Shown: positions 34,919 through 44,262, counted from the first letter of the stretch. The stretch: DNA of 64,000 nt from JAAFIW01 sp031414805 (GCA_031414805.1 JANOQJ010000056.1:60682-124681); one strand, 5' to 3'. Program-made: numbers and translations. The notes: generated from the letters alone by a model not told the origin.

Positions 34919-35518
34919 TCAAGCTTGCAAAGGTGGAAACCGAGTGATTGGCCATTCCAGCATGGCCTGAAAACGTGGCCAGTCGAAGCCGCTGCCCGGG
35001 TCTTGCTTGCGACCTGGGGCTATGTGCTCATGGCCTGCAATGTGGGCAACCGGATGCTCCTGCGCGAGGCCAGCGCACAGTTGCGTCAGTGCGGTGTATT
35101 GCGCCGCTTCAAACGGCTGGCCCTCCAGCCCTTCCAGTTCAATGCCAATGGAAAAATCGTTGCAATTGGCGCGGGCCTGAAACTGCGACTGCCCCGCATG
35201 CCAGGCACGCCGATGGGTGCTGACGAACTGCCACAGCTGGCCGGTGCGGGTGATGAAAAAGTGCGCGCTGACCTGCAGGCCGCGAATGCTGGCGAAGTAC
35301 GGGTGCGCATCCCAATCGAGCTGACCCGTAAACAGCTGCTGAACGAAACCGCCGCCGTATTGACCGGGCGGAAGACTGATGGAATGCAGCACGATCAGGT
35401 CTACTGCCACGCCTTCGGGGCGGGGACCGTGGTGGTCAGACGGTAAAGCCGTCGCCAGATCACACCAGCCGTTGTGCCAGACGGCTAGGCCTGGCTCAGG
35501 CTTCAAACGAGCCGTCAT
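34919..35518 (-). CDS. ampD: 1,6-anhydro-N-acetylmuramyl-L-alanine amidase AmpD
   Basis: 199-residue zinc amidase that cleaves L-Ala from anhydro-muropeptides in peptidoglycan recycling, affecting ampC induction where present. Zinc and catalytic elements visible: His45 in IVLHSIS, Glu in IGIELEG, then HEHIAPGRKQDPGSGFDW with His, Lys and Asp. It lacks a signal peptide, consistent with cytoplasmic action. The start at 35518 lies 23 nt inside the 3' end of pilR; the shared arrangement pilS-pilR-ampD is usual in this family. Confidence 0.92.
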   Translation of the reverse strand: MTARLKPEPGLAVWHNGWCDLATALPSDHHGPRPEGVAVDLIVLHSISLPPGQYGGGFVQQLFTGQLDWDAHPYFASIRGLQVSAHFFITRTGQLWQFVSTHRRAWHAGQSQFQARANCNDFSIGIELEGLEGQPFEAAQYTALTQLCAGLAQEHPVAHIAGHEHIAPGRKQDPGSGFDWPRFQAMLEWPITRFPPLQA

Positions 35519-37022
35519 CGCCACCTGGCATCGCAATACCCAGGCGGGCAATGCGGTAGCGAATTTGCCGCAAAGACAAGCCCAGACGGCTGGCAGCCGC
35601 GGTGCGGTTAAAACCACTGTCCTGAAGCGCTCGCACGAGGATGTCGCGCTCCTGAAAATCGAGCCAGGCCTGCAAGTCCGGCGGAATCGGTGGCTCTGGC
35701 GCTTCAAATACGGCACCCGGTGGCGACGCCGTCGACTGGATGGACTGCGTGGCTTGTGTGGGTGCAAAGTCCACCTGCAAGTCGTCGCCATCACTCAGCG
35801 CCACCGCGCGATGCAGCAGGTTTTCCAGCTCACGGACATTACCGGGCAACGGGTGCGCCGCCAGTTGCAGCAGCACGCTGTGCGACAGCGTCGGCAACGG
35901 CATGCCCGAATCGTGCGCAATACGTGCGAGCAGCGCCGCGCACAGGGCGGGCAGGTCTTCGCGCCGCTCACGCAGGGGCGGCACCAGCACCTCGATCACG
36001 TTCAGGCGGTAATACAGGTCCTGACGGAATCGCCCGGACTGCACATCAGCGGCCAGATCTTTATGGGTGGCACTGACGATGCGCACATCCACCGCATCTT
36101 CCTGCGTGGAGCCCAGGGAACGCACTTGTCGCTCCTGAATGGCGCGCAGCAACTTGCTTTGCATGGCCAGCGGCAAGTCACCAATTTCATCCAGAAACAG
36201 GGTGCCGCCGGCAGCAGCTTGAAAGTAACCGGGCCGGTCTTGCGTGGCACCCGTGTATGAACCCTTGCGGGCACCAAAAAATTCGGCTTCCAGCAGGTTC
36301 TCGGGAATGGCGCCGCAGTTCACCGCCACAAACGGCCCGCTACTGCGGTGACTGCAGGCATGCACGGCGCGGGCCACCAGCTCTTTGCCGGTGCCCGATT
36401 CGCCGCGCACCAAAATCGGTGCCATGCCGCGCGCCGCCTTGGCTATGCGGTCTTTGACTTGCTGCATGGCCTGCGAACCACCGACCAGTCGATCCAACGC
36501 GGATTCGCTGCTTGCGGACAAGGCGCCTGTCTGGGTGCCGTTGGCACGCGGTCCGCCTGTGCCATTGGCGGGTGCCGCAGCAGCTTTGTGACCATTGGTC
36601 GAGCCATTGCCGGCCGCACCGGGTCGGGGCCGCGGTGAAGTGCCTTGCACCGCCGAGGCCACCACCGCGCGAAACTGCTTCAAGTCCACCGGCTTGGTCA
36701 GGTAGTCAAAAGCCCCCGCCTTCAAGGCTTCCACCGCATTTTCAGCCGAGCCGTATGCAGTGATCACGATGCACCGCTCCGTGCGCTGGCGCTCTTGTAA
36801 GCCTTGCAGCAGCACCAGGCCCAATCCGTCGGGCAGGCGCATGTCGGTGATGACCACATCAAATGCGTGGCTGTTCAACTGGGCCCAGGCCTCGCCCACG
36901 CTGCCAGCGGCTTCCACGCGGTAACCCTCGCGCAACAACGTCAGCTCGTACAGAGTGCGTAAGTCCGGCTCATCATCGACGACCAGAATGTTGGCGGGGG
37001 AGATGGGAAGCTGCGAGGCCAT
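35496..37022 (-). CDS. pilR: Sigma-54-dependent response regulator PilR
   Basis: 508 residues. A receiver domain (1-125) with phospho-acceptor Asp60 in VVITDMRLPDG is followed by a Gly/Ala/Asn-rich linker and an AAA+ domain (about 175-400) with GESGTGKE (Walker A), GARKGSYTGA (the GAFTGA sigma-54 contact loop, with Tyr for Phe) and GGTLFLDEIGDLP. The C-terminal Fis-type helix-turn-helix is NRTAAASRLGLSLRQIRYRI. PilR activates pilin genes with RpoN in response to PilS. It starts 29 nt after pilS. Confidence 0.93.
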   Translation of the reverse strand: MASQLPISPANILVVDDEPDLRTLYELTLLREGYRVEAAGSVGEAWAQLNSHAFDVVITDMRLPDGLGLVLLQGLQERQRTERCIVITAYGSAENAVEALKAGAFDYLTKPVDLKQFRAVVASAVQGTSPRPRPGAAGNGSTNGHKAAAAPANGTGGPRANGTQTGALSASSESALDRLVGGSQAMQQVKDRIAKAARGMAPILVRGESGTGKELVARAVHACSHRSSGPFVAVNCGAIPENLLEAEFFGARKGSYTGATQDRPGYFQAAAGGTLFLDEIGDLPLAMQSKLLRAIQERQVRSLGSTQEDAVDVRIVSATHKDLAADVQSGRFRQDLYYRLNVIEVLVPPLRERREDLPALCAALLARIAHDSGMPLPTLSHSVLLQLAAHPLPGNVRELENLLHRAVALSDGDDLQVDFAPTQATQSIQSTASPPGAVFEAPEPPIPPDLQAWLDFQERDILVRALQDSGFNRTAAASRLGLSLRQIRYRIARLGIAMPGGDDGSFEA

Positions 37023-37051
37023 ATGTGTATGTAAATCTTTGCAGATGAATG

Positions 37052-38743
37052 TTAGCCGCGTACGGGCTGCAGCGTGACCTCAAACGCGTTGCCCTCCGCT
37101 GGTTCAGGTAAGTCGTGGAGCAGGCGGCGGTAGGCAATGGTGGCGTTGTAGCGCTGGCAGAGCTCCCGGCAGATGTACAAGCCCAGGCCGCTGGACCTCG
37201 ACTCCGACGAGGAAAACGGTTCAAACAAATGGCGCTGTATATCTGGGGTCAACGGTTTGCCGTTGCTCCAGACCGAAAGGGTTGGGTTGCCATCGCCACC
37301 TGCTTGTGTGATGACCCGAATGCTGGCCGGGGCGGCTTGCGCGTAGCGCAGTGCGTTGTCCAACAGGTTCACCAGAATACGGCGTAGGTGTTCGGGCGCA
37401 AACGCTACTTGTGTGTCGGGTGCCTGCAGCAGCAGGTGCAGACGGTCGGCGGGCAGGTTATGAGCGCTGCGGGCCTGGCCCATCCATTCGGCGCACAGGC
37501 TGGCAACCGTGCTGTCCAGCGCCAGCGTGGGCGCTGCTGCGCCACTGTGTTGTGACACCCGCGTCACATTCAGAATCTCTTCGACGATTTGAGCCAGCCG
37601 CTGACCGTTCTGTCGCACCATGCGCGCCAGCTGCTGCTGGCCGGGCTGGTCCAGGTCTTCTTCCAGCAGGGCGTTGGCTTGCATGATGGCGGCCAGCGGG
37701 TTGCGGATTTCATGGGCTACAGCCGCCGACATGCGGCCCATCACCGCCAGCCGCTCGGTGCGCAGCCGCGCTTCCATCTCGCGCAGGTCTTCGAGAAACA
37801 TCACACACAGGCTCTCGGCCAGTGTGTCGGGCACCACCGTGAGCCGGGTACGCACATGCACCTGCCGCGCGCCAAGCACATCGCCGTCCATGCTCACGTC
37901 GGCCAATTGCGGTGTGCGCCTTAAAAACGTCAGCCGCGCCTGCTCCACCAGCGGCTGCCAACTGGGCACATCCAGCAAGGAAAATGGCGTGGCGTGCGCT
38001 GAATCGCCGCCACCCAGAAGGCGCTGTGCCGCCGGGTTGGTGGCCCGCACCAAACCCTGCTCGTCGACCACCAGCACACCGTCGGACAGGGTTTCAATAA
38101 TGAGTTCGTTAACCTGGGTTTGTATGCGGGCGGCCAGCTCGCCGCTGCGTGCAGCGGCTTCTTCGCGCACCAGACGCGAGGCCAACTGGTTGGCCAGAAA
38201 CGCCACCACAAAATAGCCAATCCCGCTCAAACCCGACTGAAAAAATCGGGGCGTGATGTCCCCGGAGGTTTGCAGCATGAGCCACCACGCATCGGCCAGC
38301 AGCAGCAGGGTGACCACCGCCGCTGTGCCAAAGGCCAGCAGCATGGACCCCAGCACCGACGCCAGCAACACAGGCAACGCCAAGAGCGGTGCGTAGTTGA
38401 TGCTGGCCGTTTGCAACAGGTGCAGCGATGCGTACACCGCAATATCCACCACCAAAATAAACAACCACTGCACGGAAAAGGTGTTGCCGGGGGCCACGGG
38501 CTGGCTCAGCAGCCGCACGGCCACCGTGCTGGCCAGATAGGCCAAGCACAACAGCACGGCCCACTGCGTGGCACCCTGTTTCAGGCCGAACATGGCCGAC
38601 AGCAGCACCAGCAGCACCAAAGCCACCACGACCCTCGCCGTCATGAAAGCGCGCCACAAGCGAACAAAAGCCAACGGCGTTGCCGCCTCGCTCAGACCCA
38701 GCCACGACTGGGCGGCGCTGTCGGGAGCGGCGGGTCGTCTCAA
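37052..38743 (-). CDS. pilS: Sensor histidine kinase PilS
   Basis: 563 residues. Six membrane helices (about 35-190) are followed by a PAS-like domain (about 215-320, LSDGVLVVDEQGLVRATNPAA) and a histidine kinase core with His344 in AVAHEIRNPLAAI, then N-box NLLDNALRYA and G-box SGLGLYICREL. This is the PilS layout that senses pilin in the membrane and phosphorylates PilR. The longest plausible start is TTG 38743 with a weak ribosome site; it falls inside the left arm of a 22-nt inverted repeat, so the true N-terminus may differ. Confidence 0.9.
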   Translation of the reverse strand: MRRPAAPDSAAQSWLGLSEAATPLAFVRLWRAFMTARVVVALVLLVLLSAMFGLKQGATQWAVLLCLAYLASTVAVRLLSQPVAPGNTFSVQWLFILVVDIAVYASLHLLQTASINYAPLLALPVLLASVLGSMLLAFGTAAVVTLLLLADAWWLMLQTSGDITPRFFQSGLSGIGYFVVAFLANQLASRLVREEAAARSGELAARIQTQVNELIIETLSDGVLVVDEQGLVRATNPAAQRLLGGGDSAHATPFSLLDVPSWQPLVEQARLTFLRRTPQLADVSMDGDVLGARQVHVRTRLTVVPDTLAESLCVMFLEDLREMEARLRTERLAVMGRMSAAVAHEIRNPLAAIMQANALLEEDLDQPGQQQLARMVRQNGQRLAQIVEEILNVTRVSQHSGAAAPTLALDSTVASLCAEWMGQARSAHNLPADRLHLLLQAPDTQVAFAPEHLRRILVNLLDNALRYAQAAPASIRVITQAGGDGNPTLSVWSNGKPLTPDIQRHLFEPFSSSESRSSGLGLYICRELCQRYNATIAYRRLLHDLPEPAEGNAFEVTLQPVRG

Positions 38744-39006
38744 GGGCTAGCCCGCATATTTCACTGGGGCAGCGTGGGCCGCGCGTTTTAGCGGGATGCA
38801 GGGGCGTGCAAGGTGACGACACAATGGCACTTGCCATTGGGAAGGAGGCTTGTGCGTTCTTGCGCCCGCCAAAACGATGCGGCACGCGCTGAGCCGTGTT
38901 GATGAAAACCACATTGGATTTGAAGCAGGTACAGGCGTTGCCAATGAAAAACCCTTCAAAACGGCGGCCCCGGTGAAATATGCGGGCTGGGTCTCATGAC
39001 GACCCG
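38731..39006. repeat. Long inverted repeat bracketing the pilS - PP0621-family gap
   Basis: A 22-nt core at 38749-38770 matches the reverse complement of 38967-38988 with one mismatch (shared GTGAAATATGCGGGCT apart from that base). Nine nt further out on both sides, CGGGTCGTC (38731-38739) pairs with GACGACCCG (38998-39006). The total is about 276 bp with 40-nt imperfect terminal arms. The interior has no gene I can support. Confidence 0.7.
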
Positions 39007-39248
39007 GCGCTGGCGCGGTGCTCGGCGCTGCAATACAGCTGAACAGCCGCTTTTTCGCCACCAGAGATGGCTTCGCTGCGCGGCAGATGCAGGCCGCAGT
39101 GGGCACAGCGCACCATGTCCTGCGGGGCTTCACCCGGTTTGCCAACCGATGTTTGAGACGGCTTGTCTTGCGCCCGCTCGGCGCGGCGGTTCATGCGCCA
39201 GACCCAGGCACCGACCAGCACCACCAACAACACAATCAGGTATTTCAT
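38994..39248 (-). CDS. PP0621-family small membrane protein
   Basis: 84 residues: an N-terminal membrane helix (MKYLIVLLVVLVGAWVW), a polar linker, then MVRCAHCGLHLPRSEAISGG...YCSAEHRA with a CxxC...C-x3-H pattern that looks metal-binding (treble-clef-like). The family is conserved beside ccsA in betaproteobacteria; function unknown. It overlaps the ccsA stop by 4 nt. Its own stop lies inside the right arm of the long inverted repeat. Confidence 0.85.
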   Translation of the reverse strand: MKYLIVLLVVLVGAWVWRMNRRAERAQDKPSQTSVGKPGEAPQDMVRCAHCGLHLPRSEAISGGEKAAVQLYCSAEHRASAGSS

Positions 39249-40063
39249 ACGGTTCGACCCAGCACCACTTCCAGCACAAACCGCGAGCCCACATAGGCCA
39301 GCAGCAACAAACCCGCCCCCAGATACAGCACCCGCACTGCTTTGCGCCCACGCCAGCCAAAGCGCGCGCGCCCCACCAGCAGCGTGGCAAACGTGGCCCA
39401 GGCCAGAAGTGAAAACGCGGTCTTGTGGCTCCACATCCAGGCCTGCCCGTACAGGGCTTCACTAAACAAAAAGCCGGCCAATAGCGTGGCTGACAGCAGT
39501 ACAAAACCAGCGGCCACGAAACGGAAGGTCAGCCGCTCCAGTGTGAGCAGTGGCAACCCGCTTTGTGCGGGCACGGCCAGGCGCATATCTTTTTCAGTGC
39601 GCTGCATGAGCCAGGCATGCACCACGGCTGCTGCAAACAAGCCGTAAGAAGCGACACCCACCGCAATATGTAAACCCAGCCACCGTGAACTGGGTTGGGG
39701 CAACGGTGAGCCTGGAAAAAACAAGCCCAGCAAAACCGCAACTGCGCCCAGCCCCGCCAGCGCCCAGCGCGCCCGCAGCTGGGGAAACACCTGGCTTTCC
39801 ACGGCATAAGCTGTCAGCACCAGCCAGGCCGTGACGGACACCGCCGATGCAAACCCGAAACGCGAGGCGTCGCCCAACAGGCTGTACAGCAACCAGCCGC
39901 CGTGTAACAACCACGCCAGCAGCAGGGCTGCGCGCGCGGTGCTGTGACTCAAACGGGCTGCGGCAGCGGCGGGCACGGCGTAGGCCAGCGCAGCAGCCAG
40001 CGCCAAGGCTACGCTCAAGGGCGAAGCGCTGGCTAAAATCGTTGCTGAATTCACCAAAGTCAT
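39245..40063 (-). CDS. ccsA: Cytochrome c assembly protein CcsA/YpjD family
   Basis: 272 residues with about eight membrane helices. The family motif is WLGLHIAVGVASYGLFAAAVVHAWLM near 125-150, and AWMWSHKTAFSLLAW near 205-220 carries the heme-linked Trp and His. CcsA/HemX-like proteins handle heme for cytochrome c maturation; YpjD-type members next to ffh are less well defined. Divergent from ffh across a 98-bp promoter region, and first in the ccsA - PP0621 unit. Confidence 0.85.
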   Translation of the reverse strand: MTLVNSATILASASPLSVALALAAALAYAVPAAAAARLSHSTARAALLLAWLLHGGWLLYSLLGDASRFGFASAVSVTAWLVLTAYAVESQVFPQLRARWALAGLGAVAVLLGLFFPGSPLPQPSSRWLGLHIAVGVASYGLFAAAVVHAWLMQRTEKDMRLAVPAQSGLPLLTLERLTFRFVAAGFVLLSATLLAGFLFSEALYGQAWMWSHKTAFSLLAWATFATLLVGRARFGWRGRKAVRVLYLGAGLLLLAYVGSRFVLEVVLGRTV

Positions 40064-40161
40064 CGCCGCAGTTTAGTCCTTCGCCTGGACACCACGAGGC
40101 TGCGGGTAAGCCGCTCACAGGGTTTTGGCCACACCCCTCCCTCACGGAAATCTCCACCACC

Positions 40162-41562
40162 ATGGCATCAGCCCTTACCGACAAACTCTCCCGCCTGGTC
40201 AAGGAAATGCGCGGGCAGGCACGCATCACCGAGGGCAACGTGCAAGACATGCTGCGCGAGGTGCGCATGGCCCTGCTGGAGGCCGATGTGGCCCTGCCAG
40301 TGGTGCGCGACTTTGTCGCGCGCGTGAAAGAAAAGGCCCTGGGCCAAGAGGTCATGGGTTCGCTGTCTCCGGGCCAGGCGCTGGTGGGCATCGTGAACCG
40401 CGAGCTGGTGGCCACCATGGGCGAGGGGGTGAGCGACATCAACCTGGCTGCGCAGCCGCCCGCCGTGATCTTGATGGCCGGTCTGCAAGGCGCAGGCAAA
40501 ACCACCACCACCGCCAAACTGGCCAAGCACCTGATTGAAAAACGCAAGAAAAAGGTGCTCACCGTCTCGGGCGACGTGTACCGCCCCGCGGCCATCGAGC
40601 AGCTCAAAACGGTGACCCAACAAGCCGGCGCCGAGTGGTTCCCCAGCACACCCGACCAAAAGCCGGTCGACATTGCCTACGCTGCTCTGGACTATGCCCG
40701 CAAGCACTACTATGACGAGCTGCTGGTGGACACCGCCGGTCGCCTGGCCATTGACGAAGCGCTGATGCGCGAGATCAAGGAACTGCACGCGGTGCTCAAA
40801 CCCGTGGAAACCCTGTTTGTGGTGGACGCCATGCAGGGCCAGGACGCGATGAACACGGCCAAGGCGTTCAGCGAAGCCCTGCCGCTGACCGGCATCGTGC
40901 TGACCAAACTCGACGGCGACTCGCGCGGCGGCGCGGCGCTGTCGGTGCGCCAGATCACCGGCGCGCCCATCAAGTTTGCTGGCGTGTCCGAGAAGATTGA
41001 CGGCCTGGAGGTGTTCGACGCCGAACGCCACGCGGGCCGCATTCTGGGCATGGGCGACATCGTGGCCCTGGTCGAGCAAGTCACCGCCGGTGTGGATGTG
41101 GAAGCCGCGCAAAAGCTGGCTGCCAAGGTCAAAAGCGGTGCAGGTTTTGACTTGAACGACTTTCTCTCGCAAATCCAGCAAATGAAAAGCATGGGCGGCA
41201 TCAGCAGCCTGATGGACAAACTGCCCTCCGAGATGACCTCTAAACTGGCCGGCAAGATGGGCCAGAACGACATGGACCGCGCCGAGCGCGACATCCGCCG
41301 CAAGGAAGGCATCATCCAGAGCATGACCCCGCTGGAGCGGCGCAAACCAGAACTTCTGAAAGCCACCCGCAAGCGCCGCATCGCCGCAGGTGCAGGGGTT
41401 CAAGTGCAGGAGGTCAACCGCATGCTCAACGAGTTTGAGCAGATGCAGGGAATGATGAAAAAGATGAAGGGCGGCGGGCTGATGAAGATGATGAAGAAGA
41501 TGGGCGGCATGAAGGGCATGGGCGGTATGCCCGGCATGGGGGGCGGAAAACCGCCGTTTTAG
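40162..41562 (+). CDS. ffh: Signal recognition particle protein Ffh
   Basis: 466-residue SRP GTPase that binds 4.5S RNA and signal peptides and docks on FtsY. N domain from MASALTDKLSRLVKEM; G domain with GLQGAGKTTTTAKLA (about 107), VDTAGRLAIDEALM and TKLDGDSRGGAALS; Met-rich M domain (from about 330) ending in KMKGGGLMKMMKKMGGMKGM. Start at ATG 40162 matches the conserved MASAL N-terminus; the frame open upstream is antisense to ccsA. Confidence 0.96.
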   Translation: MASALTDKLSRLVKEMRGQARITEGNVQDMLREVRMALLEADVALPVVRDFVARVKEKALGQEVMGSLSPGQALVGIVNRELVATMGEGVSDINLAAQPPAVILMAGLQGAGKTTTTAKLAKHLIEKRKKKVLTVSGDVYRPAAIEQLKTVTQQAGAEWFPSTPDQKPVDIAYAALDYARKHYYDELLVDTAGRLAIDEALMREIKELHAVLKPVETLFVVDAMQGQDAMNTAKAFSEALPLTGIVLTKLDGDSRGGAALSVRQITGAPIKFAGVSEKIDGLEVFDAERHAGRILGMGDIVALVEQVTAGVDVEAAQKLAAKVKSGAGFDLNDFLSQIQQMKSMGGISSLMDKLPSEMTSKLAGKMGQNDMDRAERDIRRKEGIIQSMTPLERRKPELLKATRKRRIAAGAGVQVQEVNRMLNEFEQMQGMMKKMKGGGLMKMMKKMGGMKGMGGMPGMGGGKPPF

Positions 41563-41593
41563 GCAGTTTCAGTTTTAAGCCTTTTGGGTCTCT

Positions 41594-41637
41594 AGCCCTT
41601 GTATTTATTGCTCAAGCAGCTATTTATTTAATAGCAA
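41594..41637 (+). repeat. Dispersed double-palindrome repeat, copy R8
   Basis: AGCCCTTGTATTTATTGCTC through TTTAATAGCAA. It occupies the gap between convergent ffh and the thioesterase gene. Confidence 0.85.
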
Positions 41638-41656
41638 GTTCAAAGGTCTTCAGTCT

Positions 41657-42079
41657 TCACCGAGGTGCCAGCACCGCCATCGTGATGCGCGACACACAGG
41701 TCAACTCCCCCGCATCGTTGTGCATGTCGATGTGCCAGACCTGGGTGGTGCGGCCCACGTGCACCGGGCGGGTGATGCCGGTCACCCAGCCGCTGGTGGC
41801 GCTGCGAATGTGGTTGGCGTTGATGTCCAGACCCACAGCACGCCAACCTTCGGGCGACGCGTAGGCCGCCCCGCATGAGCCCAGCGTTTCGGCCAGCACC
41901 ACGCTCACGCCGCCATGCAGCAGGCCATAGGGCTGGCGGGTGCGCTTGTCTACCGGAATGCGGGCGCGAATGAAGTCGTCGCCCACCTCCAAAAACTCCA
42001 TCCCCAGGTGGTCCACCGCCGTGTCGACATGGATGCGGGCGAGGTCGTCGATGGAGATGGGGCGTTTCCAGATGGTCAT
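41657..42079 (-). CDS. Hotdog-fold thioesterase (PaaI/MenI-like)
   Basis: 140-residue acyl-CoA thioesterase family protein. The family core is PYGLLHGGVSVVLAETLGSCGA (about 50-70), with HGG lining the CoA pocket and Glu as likely catalytic base, then LDINANHIRSATSGWVTG and a C-terminal beta strand. It is divergent from the acetoacetyl-CoA synthetase gene across 69 bp, which suggests a shared role in CoA-ester turnover, though the substrate is open. Confidence 0.87.
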   Translation of the reverse strand: MTIWKRPISIDDLARIHVDTAVDHLGMEFLEVGDDFIRARIPVDKRTRQPYGLLHGGVSVVLAETLGSCGAAYASPEGWRAVGLDINANHIRSATSGWVTGITRPVHVGRTTQVWHIDMHNDAGELTCVSRITMAVLAPR

Positions 42080-42148
42080 ATTCAGGTCTTTCCAATAAGG
42101 TGGGTTTCACTATAAACAAGGCTGACTTTGCGCATTAAGCTGCTACAG

Positions 42149-44212
42149 ATGACCCCAGCCTACACCCCCCAAATCCGCCTGTACCAAGACTGGCTGCAGC
42201 AGCAGCGCGGCCTGCAATTTGACAACTACCCCGCGCTGTGGGAGTGGTCGACCACGGATTTGACTGCCTTCTGGCAAAGCATGTGGGACTACTTTGATTT
42301 GCAGTCGCCCACGCCCCACACCGCCGTGCTCGCGCACAACGTGATGCCGGGCGCGCGCTGGTTTGACGGGGCGCAATTCAACTACGCGCAGCAAGTGTTT
42401 CGACATGTGGACGCGGCCCATACGGCAGGCCTACCCGCCATCATCAGTCGCGACGAGCGGGGCAACCACCGCGAATTGAGCTGGCCTGAATTGAAGCGTC
42501 AAGTCGCTTCGCTGGCTTTGCACTTGCAGGCGCAGGGCGTGCAGCCGGGTGATCGGGTGGCGGCGTATTTGCCCAATATTCCTGAGGCGATGGTGGCGTT
42601 TCTGGCGGTGGTCAGCATCGGCGCGGTGTGGAGCATTTGCGCGCCGGATATGGGCACCAACGCCGTGCTGGATCGCTTCAAGCAGATCGAACCCGTGGTC
42701 TTGATTGCTTGCGACGCGATAACCTACGGCGGGCGTGACATGGACCGCAGTGGCGTGGTGAACGAGCTGCTGGCAGCGCTGCCCACAGTGCGTCACACCG
42801 TGATGCACCATCACTTACAGACTGAAAATGCTACTAATTCAATAGCTGCTCGAGCAACATTTAAAAGGGCTACGGCCCGAAACGATGATCAAACTGCTGG
42901 TTTTGAACCGCTGTGGCTGCCGTTTGAGCACCCGCTGTGGATTGTGTATTCCAGCGGCACCACCGGCCTGCCCAAGCCCATCGTGCACGGCCACGGCGGC
43001 ACGGTCATCGTGGCGCTGGCGCTCAAGGTGCTGCACAATGATGTGGGCTGTAGCTACCACCCCAATTCGTTTGGCGAGCGCTACCACTGGTACAGCTCGA
43101 CCGGCTGGGTGATGTGGAATGCCCAGGTGAGCGGCCTGCTCAACGGCACGACTTGCTGCATTTTTGACGGTAACCCTGGGGGCAGAAAAGGGGCTGGCCC
43201 CTCCGGTAGCCAAGAGTCGCCGGACTGGACGGTGCTGTGGCGCTTTGCCGCCGACCTGGGCGTGACGTTTTTTGGGGCGGGGGCGGCGTTTTTTGGCAAC
43301 TGCATGAAGGCGGGGGTTGATCTATCAACCTTGCCGGGCTTGAAGACCGTGCGGGCGTTGGGAACCACCGGCTCGCCCCTGTCGGCGGATGCGCAGAACT
43401 GGGGGACGACGCAGTTCCACGCCCTGGGTACACCTAACATCTGGTGGTGCAACATCTCCGGCGGAACCGACTTTGCCGGCGCTTTCATCGGCGGCCACCG
43501 CGAGCTGCCGCAAGTACCCGGCGAGATGCAATGCCGCCTGATGGGCTGCGCGGTGGAAAGCTGGGACGAGCAGGGCCAGCCGGTGACCGACGCGGTGGGC
43601 GAGCTGGTCTGCACCCAACCCATCCCGTCCATGCCGCTGTACTTCTGGGGTGACACCGGCAACCACCGCTTGCTATCAAGCTACTTCGACATGTACCCCG
43701 CAGGCCATGGCAGGCACGGTGGCGACGGCCCGGTGTGGCGGCATGGCGACTGGTTGAGGATCACGCCGAGCGGTAGTTGCATCATCTACGGCAGGTCCGA
43801 CGCCACCATCAACCGCCACGGCCTGCGCATGGGCACCAGCGAGCTGTACAGCGCGGTTGAAGCCCTGCCCGAGGTGCTGGACAGCCTGGTGGTGGATCTG
43901 GAATACCTGGGCCGCGAGAGCTATATGCCGCTGTTCGTGGTGCTGCGCCCCGGCCTTGCGCTGGATGACGCCTTACAAACCAAGATCAACCAGGCCATCA
44001 AATTGGCCCTGAGCCCACGGTTTGTGCCCAACGACATTTTTCAGGTGCAGCAGGTGCCGCGCACGCTATCGGGCAAAAAGCAGGAGCTGCCCATCAAGAA
44101 GTTGTTGCTAGGTCAGCCCATCGAGAAAGTAGTGAACAAAGAAGCTATGGCCAACCCTGAATGCCTGGACTGGTACGGCGCATTCGCTCTGAAGCATGCC
44201 CAGAAAACTTGA
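42149..44212 (+). CDS. aacS: Acetoacetate--CoA ligase
   Basis: 687-residue adenylate-forming enzyme that activates acetoacetate, linked to poly-hydroxybutyrate or ketone-body use. Family features: N-terminal YQDWLQQQRGLQFDNYPALWEWS, P-loop YSSGTTGLPKPIVHG, WYSSTGWVMWNAQVSGLL, NIWWCNISGGTDFAGAF, and C-terminal LSGKKQELPIKKLLLG with the catalytic Lys. It is longer than the usual 650-660 residues: residues about 227-241 are written by a dispersed repeat, and a second loop rich in Gly/Ser (near 345-357) also looks inserted. Start ATG 42149 is preferred to TTG 42128. Confidence 0.9.
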   Translation: MTPAYTPQIRLYQDWLQQQRGLQFDNYPALWEWSTTDLTAFWQSMWDYFDLQSPTPHTAVLAHNVMPGARWFDGAQFNYAQQVFRHVDAAHTAGLPAIISRDERGNHRELSWPELKRQVASLALHLQAQGVQPGDRVAAYLPNIPEAMVAFLAVVSIGAVWSICAPDMGTNAVLDRFKQIEPVVLIACDAITYGGRDMDRSGVVNELLAALPTVRHTVMHHHLQTENATNSIAARATFKRATARNDDQTAGFEPLWLPFEHPLWIVYSSGTTGLPKPIVHGHGGTVIVALALKVLHNDVGCSYHPNSFGERYHWYSSTGWVMWNAQVSGLLNGTTCCIFDGNPGGRKGAGPSGSQESPDWTVLWRFAADLGVTFFGAGAAFFGNCMKAGVDLSTLPGLKTVRALGTTGSPLSADAQNWGTTQFHALGTPNIWWCNISGGTDFAGAFIGGHRELPQVPGEMQCRLMGCAVESWDEQGQPVTDAVGELVCTQPIPSMPLYFWGDTGNHRLLSSYFDMYPAGHGRHGGDGPVWRHGDWLRITPSGSCIIYGRSDATINRHGLRMGTSELYSAVEALPEVLDSLVVDLEYLGRESYMPLFVVLRPGLALDDALQTKINQAIKLALSPRFVPNDIFQVQQVPRTLSGKKQELPIKKLLLGQPIEKVVNKEAMANPECLDWYGAFALKHAQKT
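42829..42872 (-). repeat. Dispersed double-palindrome repeat, copy R9, inside acetoacetyl-CoA synthetase
   Basis: TGCTACTAATTCAATAGCTG through AAAAGGGCTA. It is read in frame as about 15 residues (ATNSIAARATFKRAT) in the N-terminal domain upstream of the P-loop. Confidence 0.85.
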
Positions 44213-44218
44213 TCAGAC

Positions 44219-44262
44219 GCTATAGTATTGATAGCTGTTTGAGCAGCTTATACAAGGGCTGG
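44219..44262 (-). repeat. Dispersed double-palindrome repeat, copy R10
   Basis: GCTATAGTATTGATAGCTGT through CAAGGGCTGG. It lies in the gap between convergent aacS and the VOC-protein gene. Confidence 0.83.

Noticed and set aside
39847..40161. N-terminal extension of ffh
   Set aside because: It is antisense to ccsA, and Ffh proteins begin near the MASAL sequence at 40162.
40168..41403. 411-residue minus-strand frame opposite ffh
   Set aside because: His/Gly/Gln-rich shadow of a highly conserved gene, with no domain of its own.
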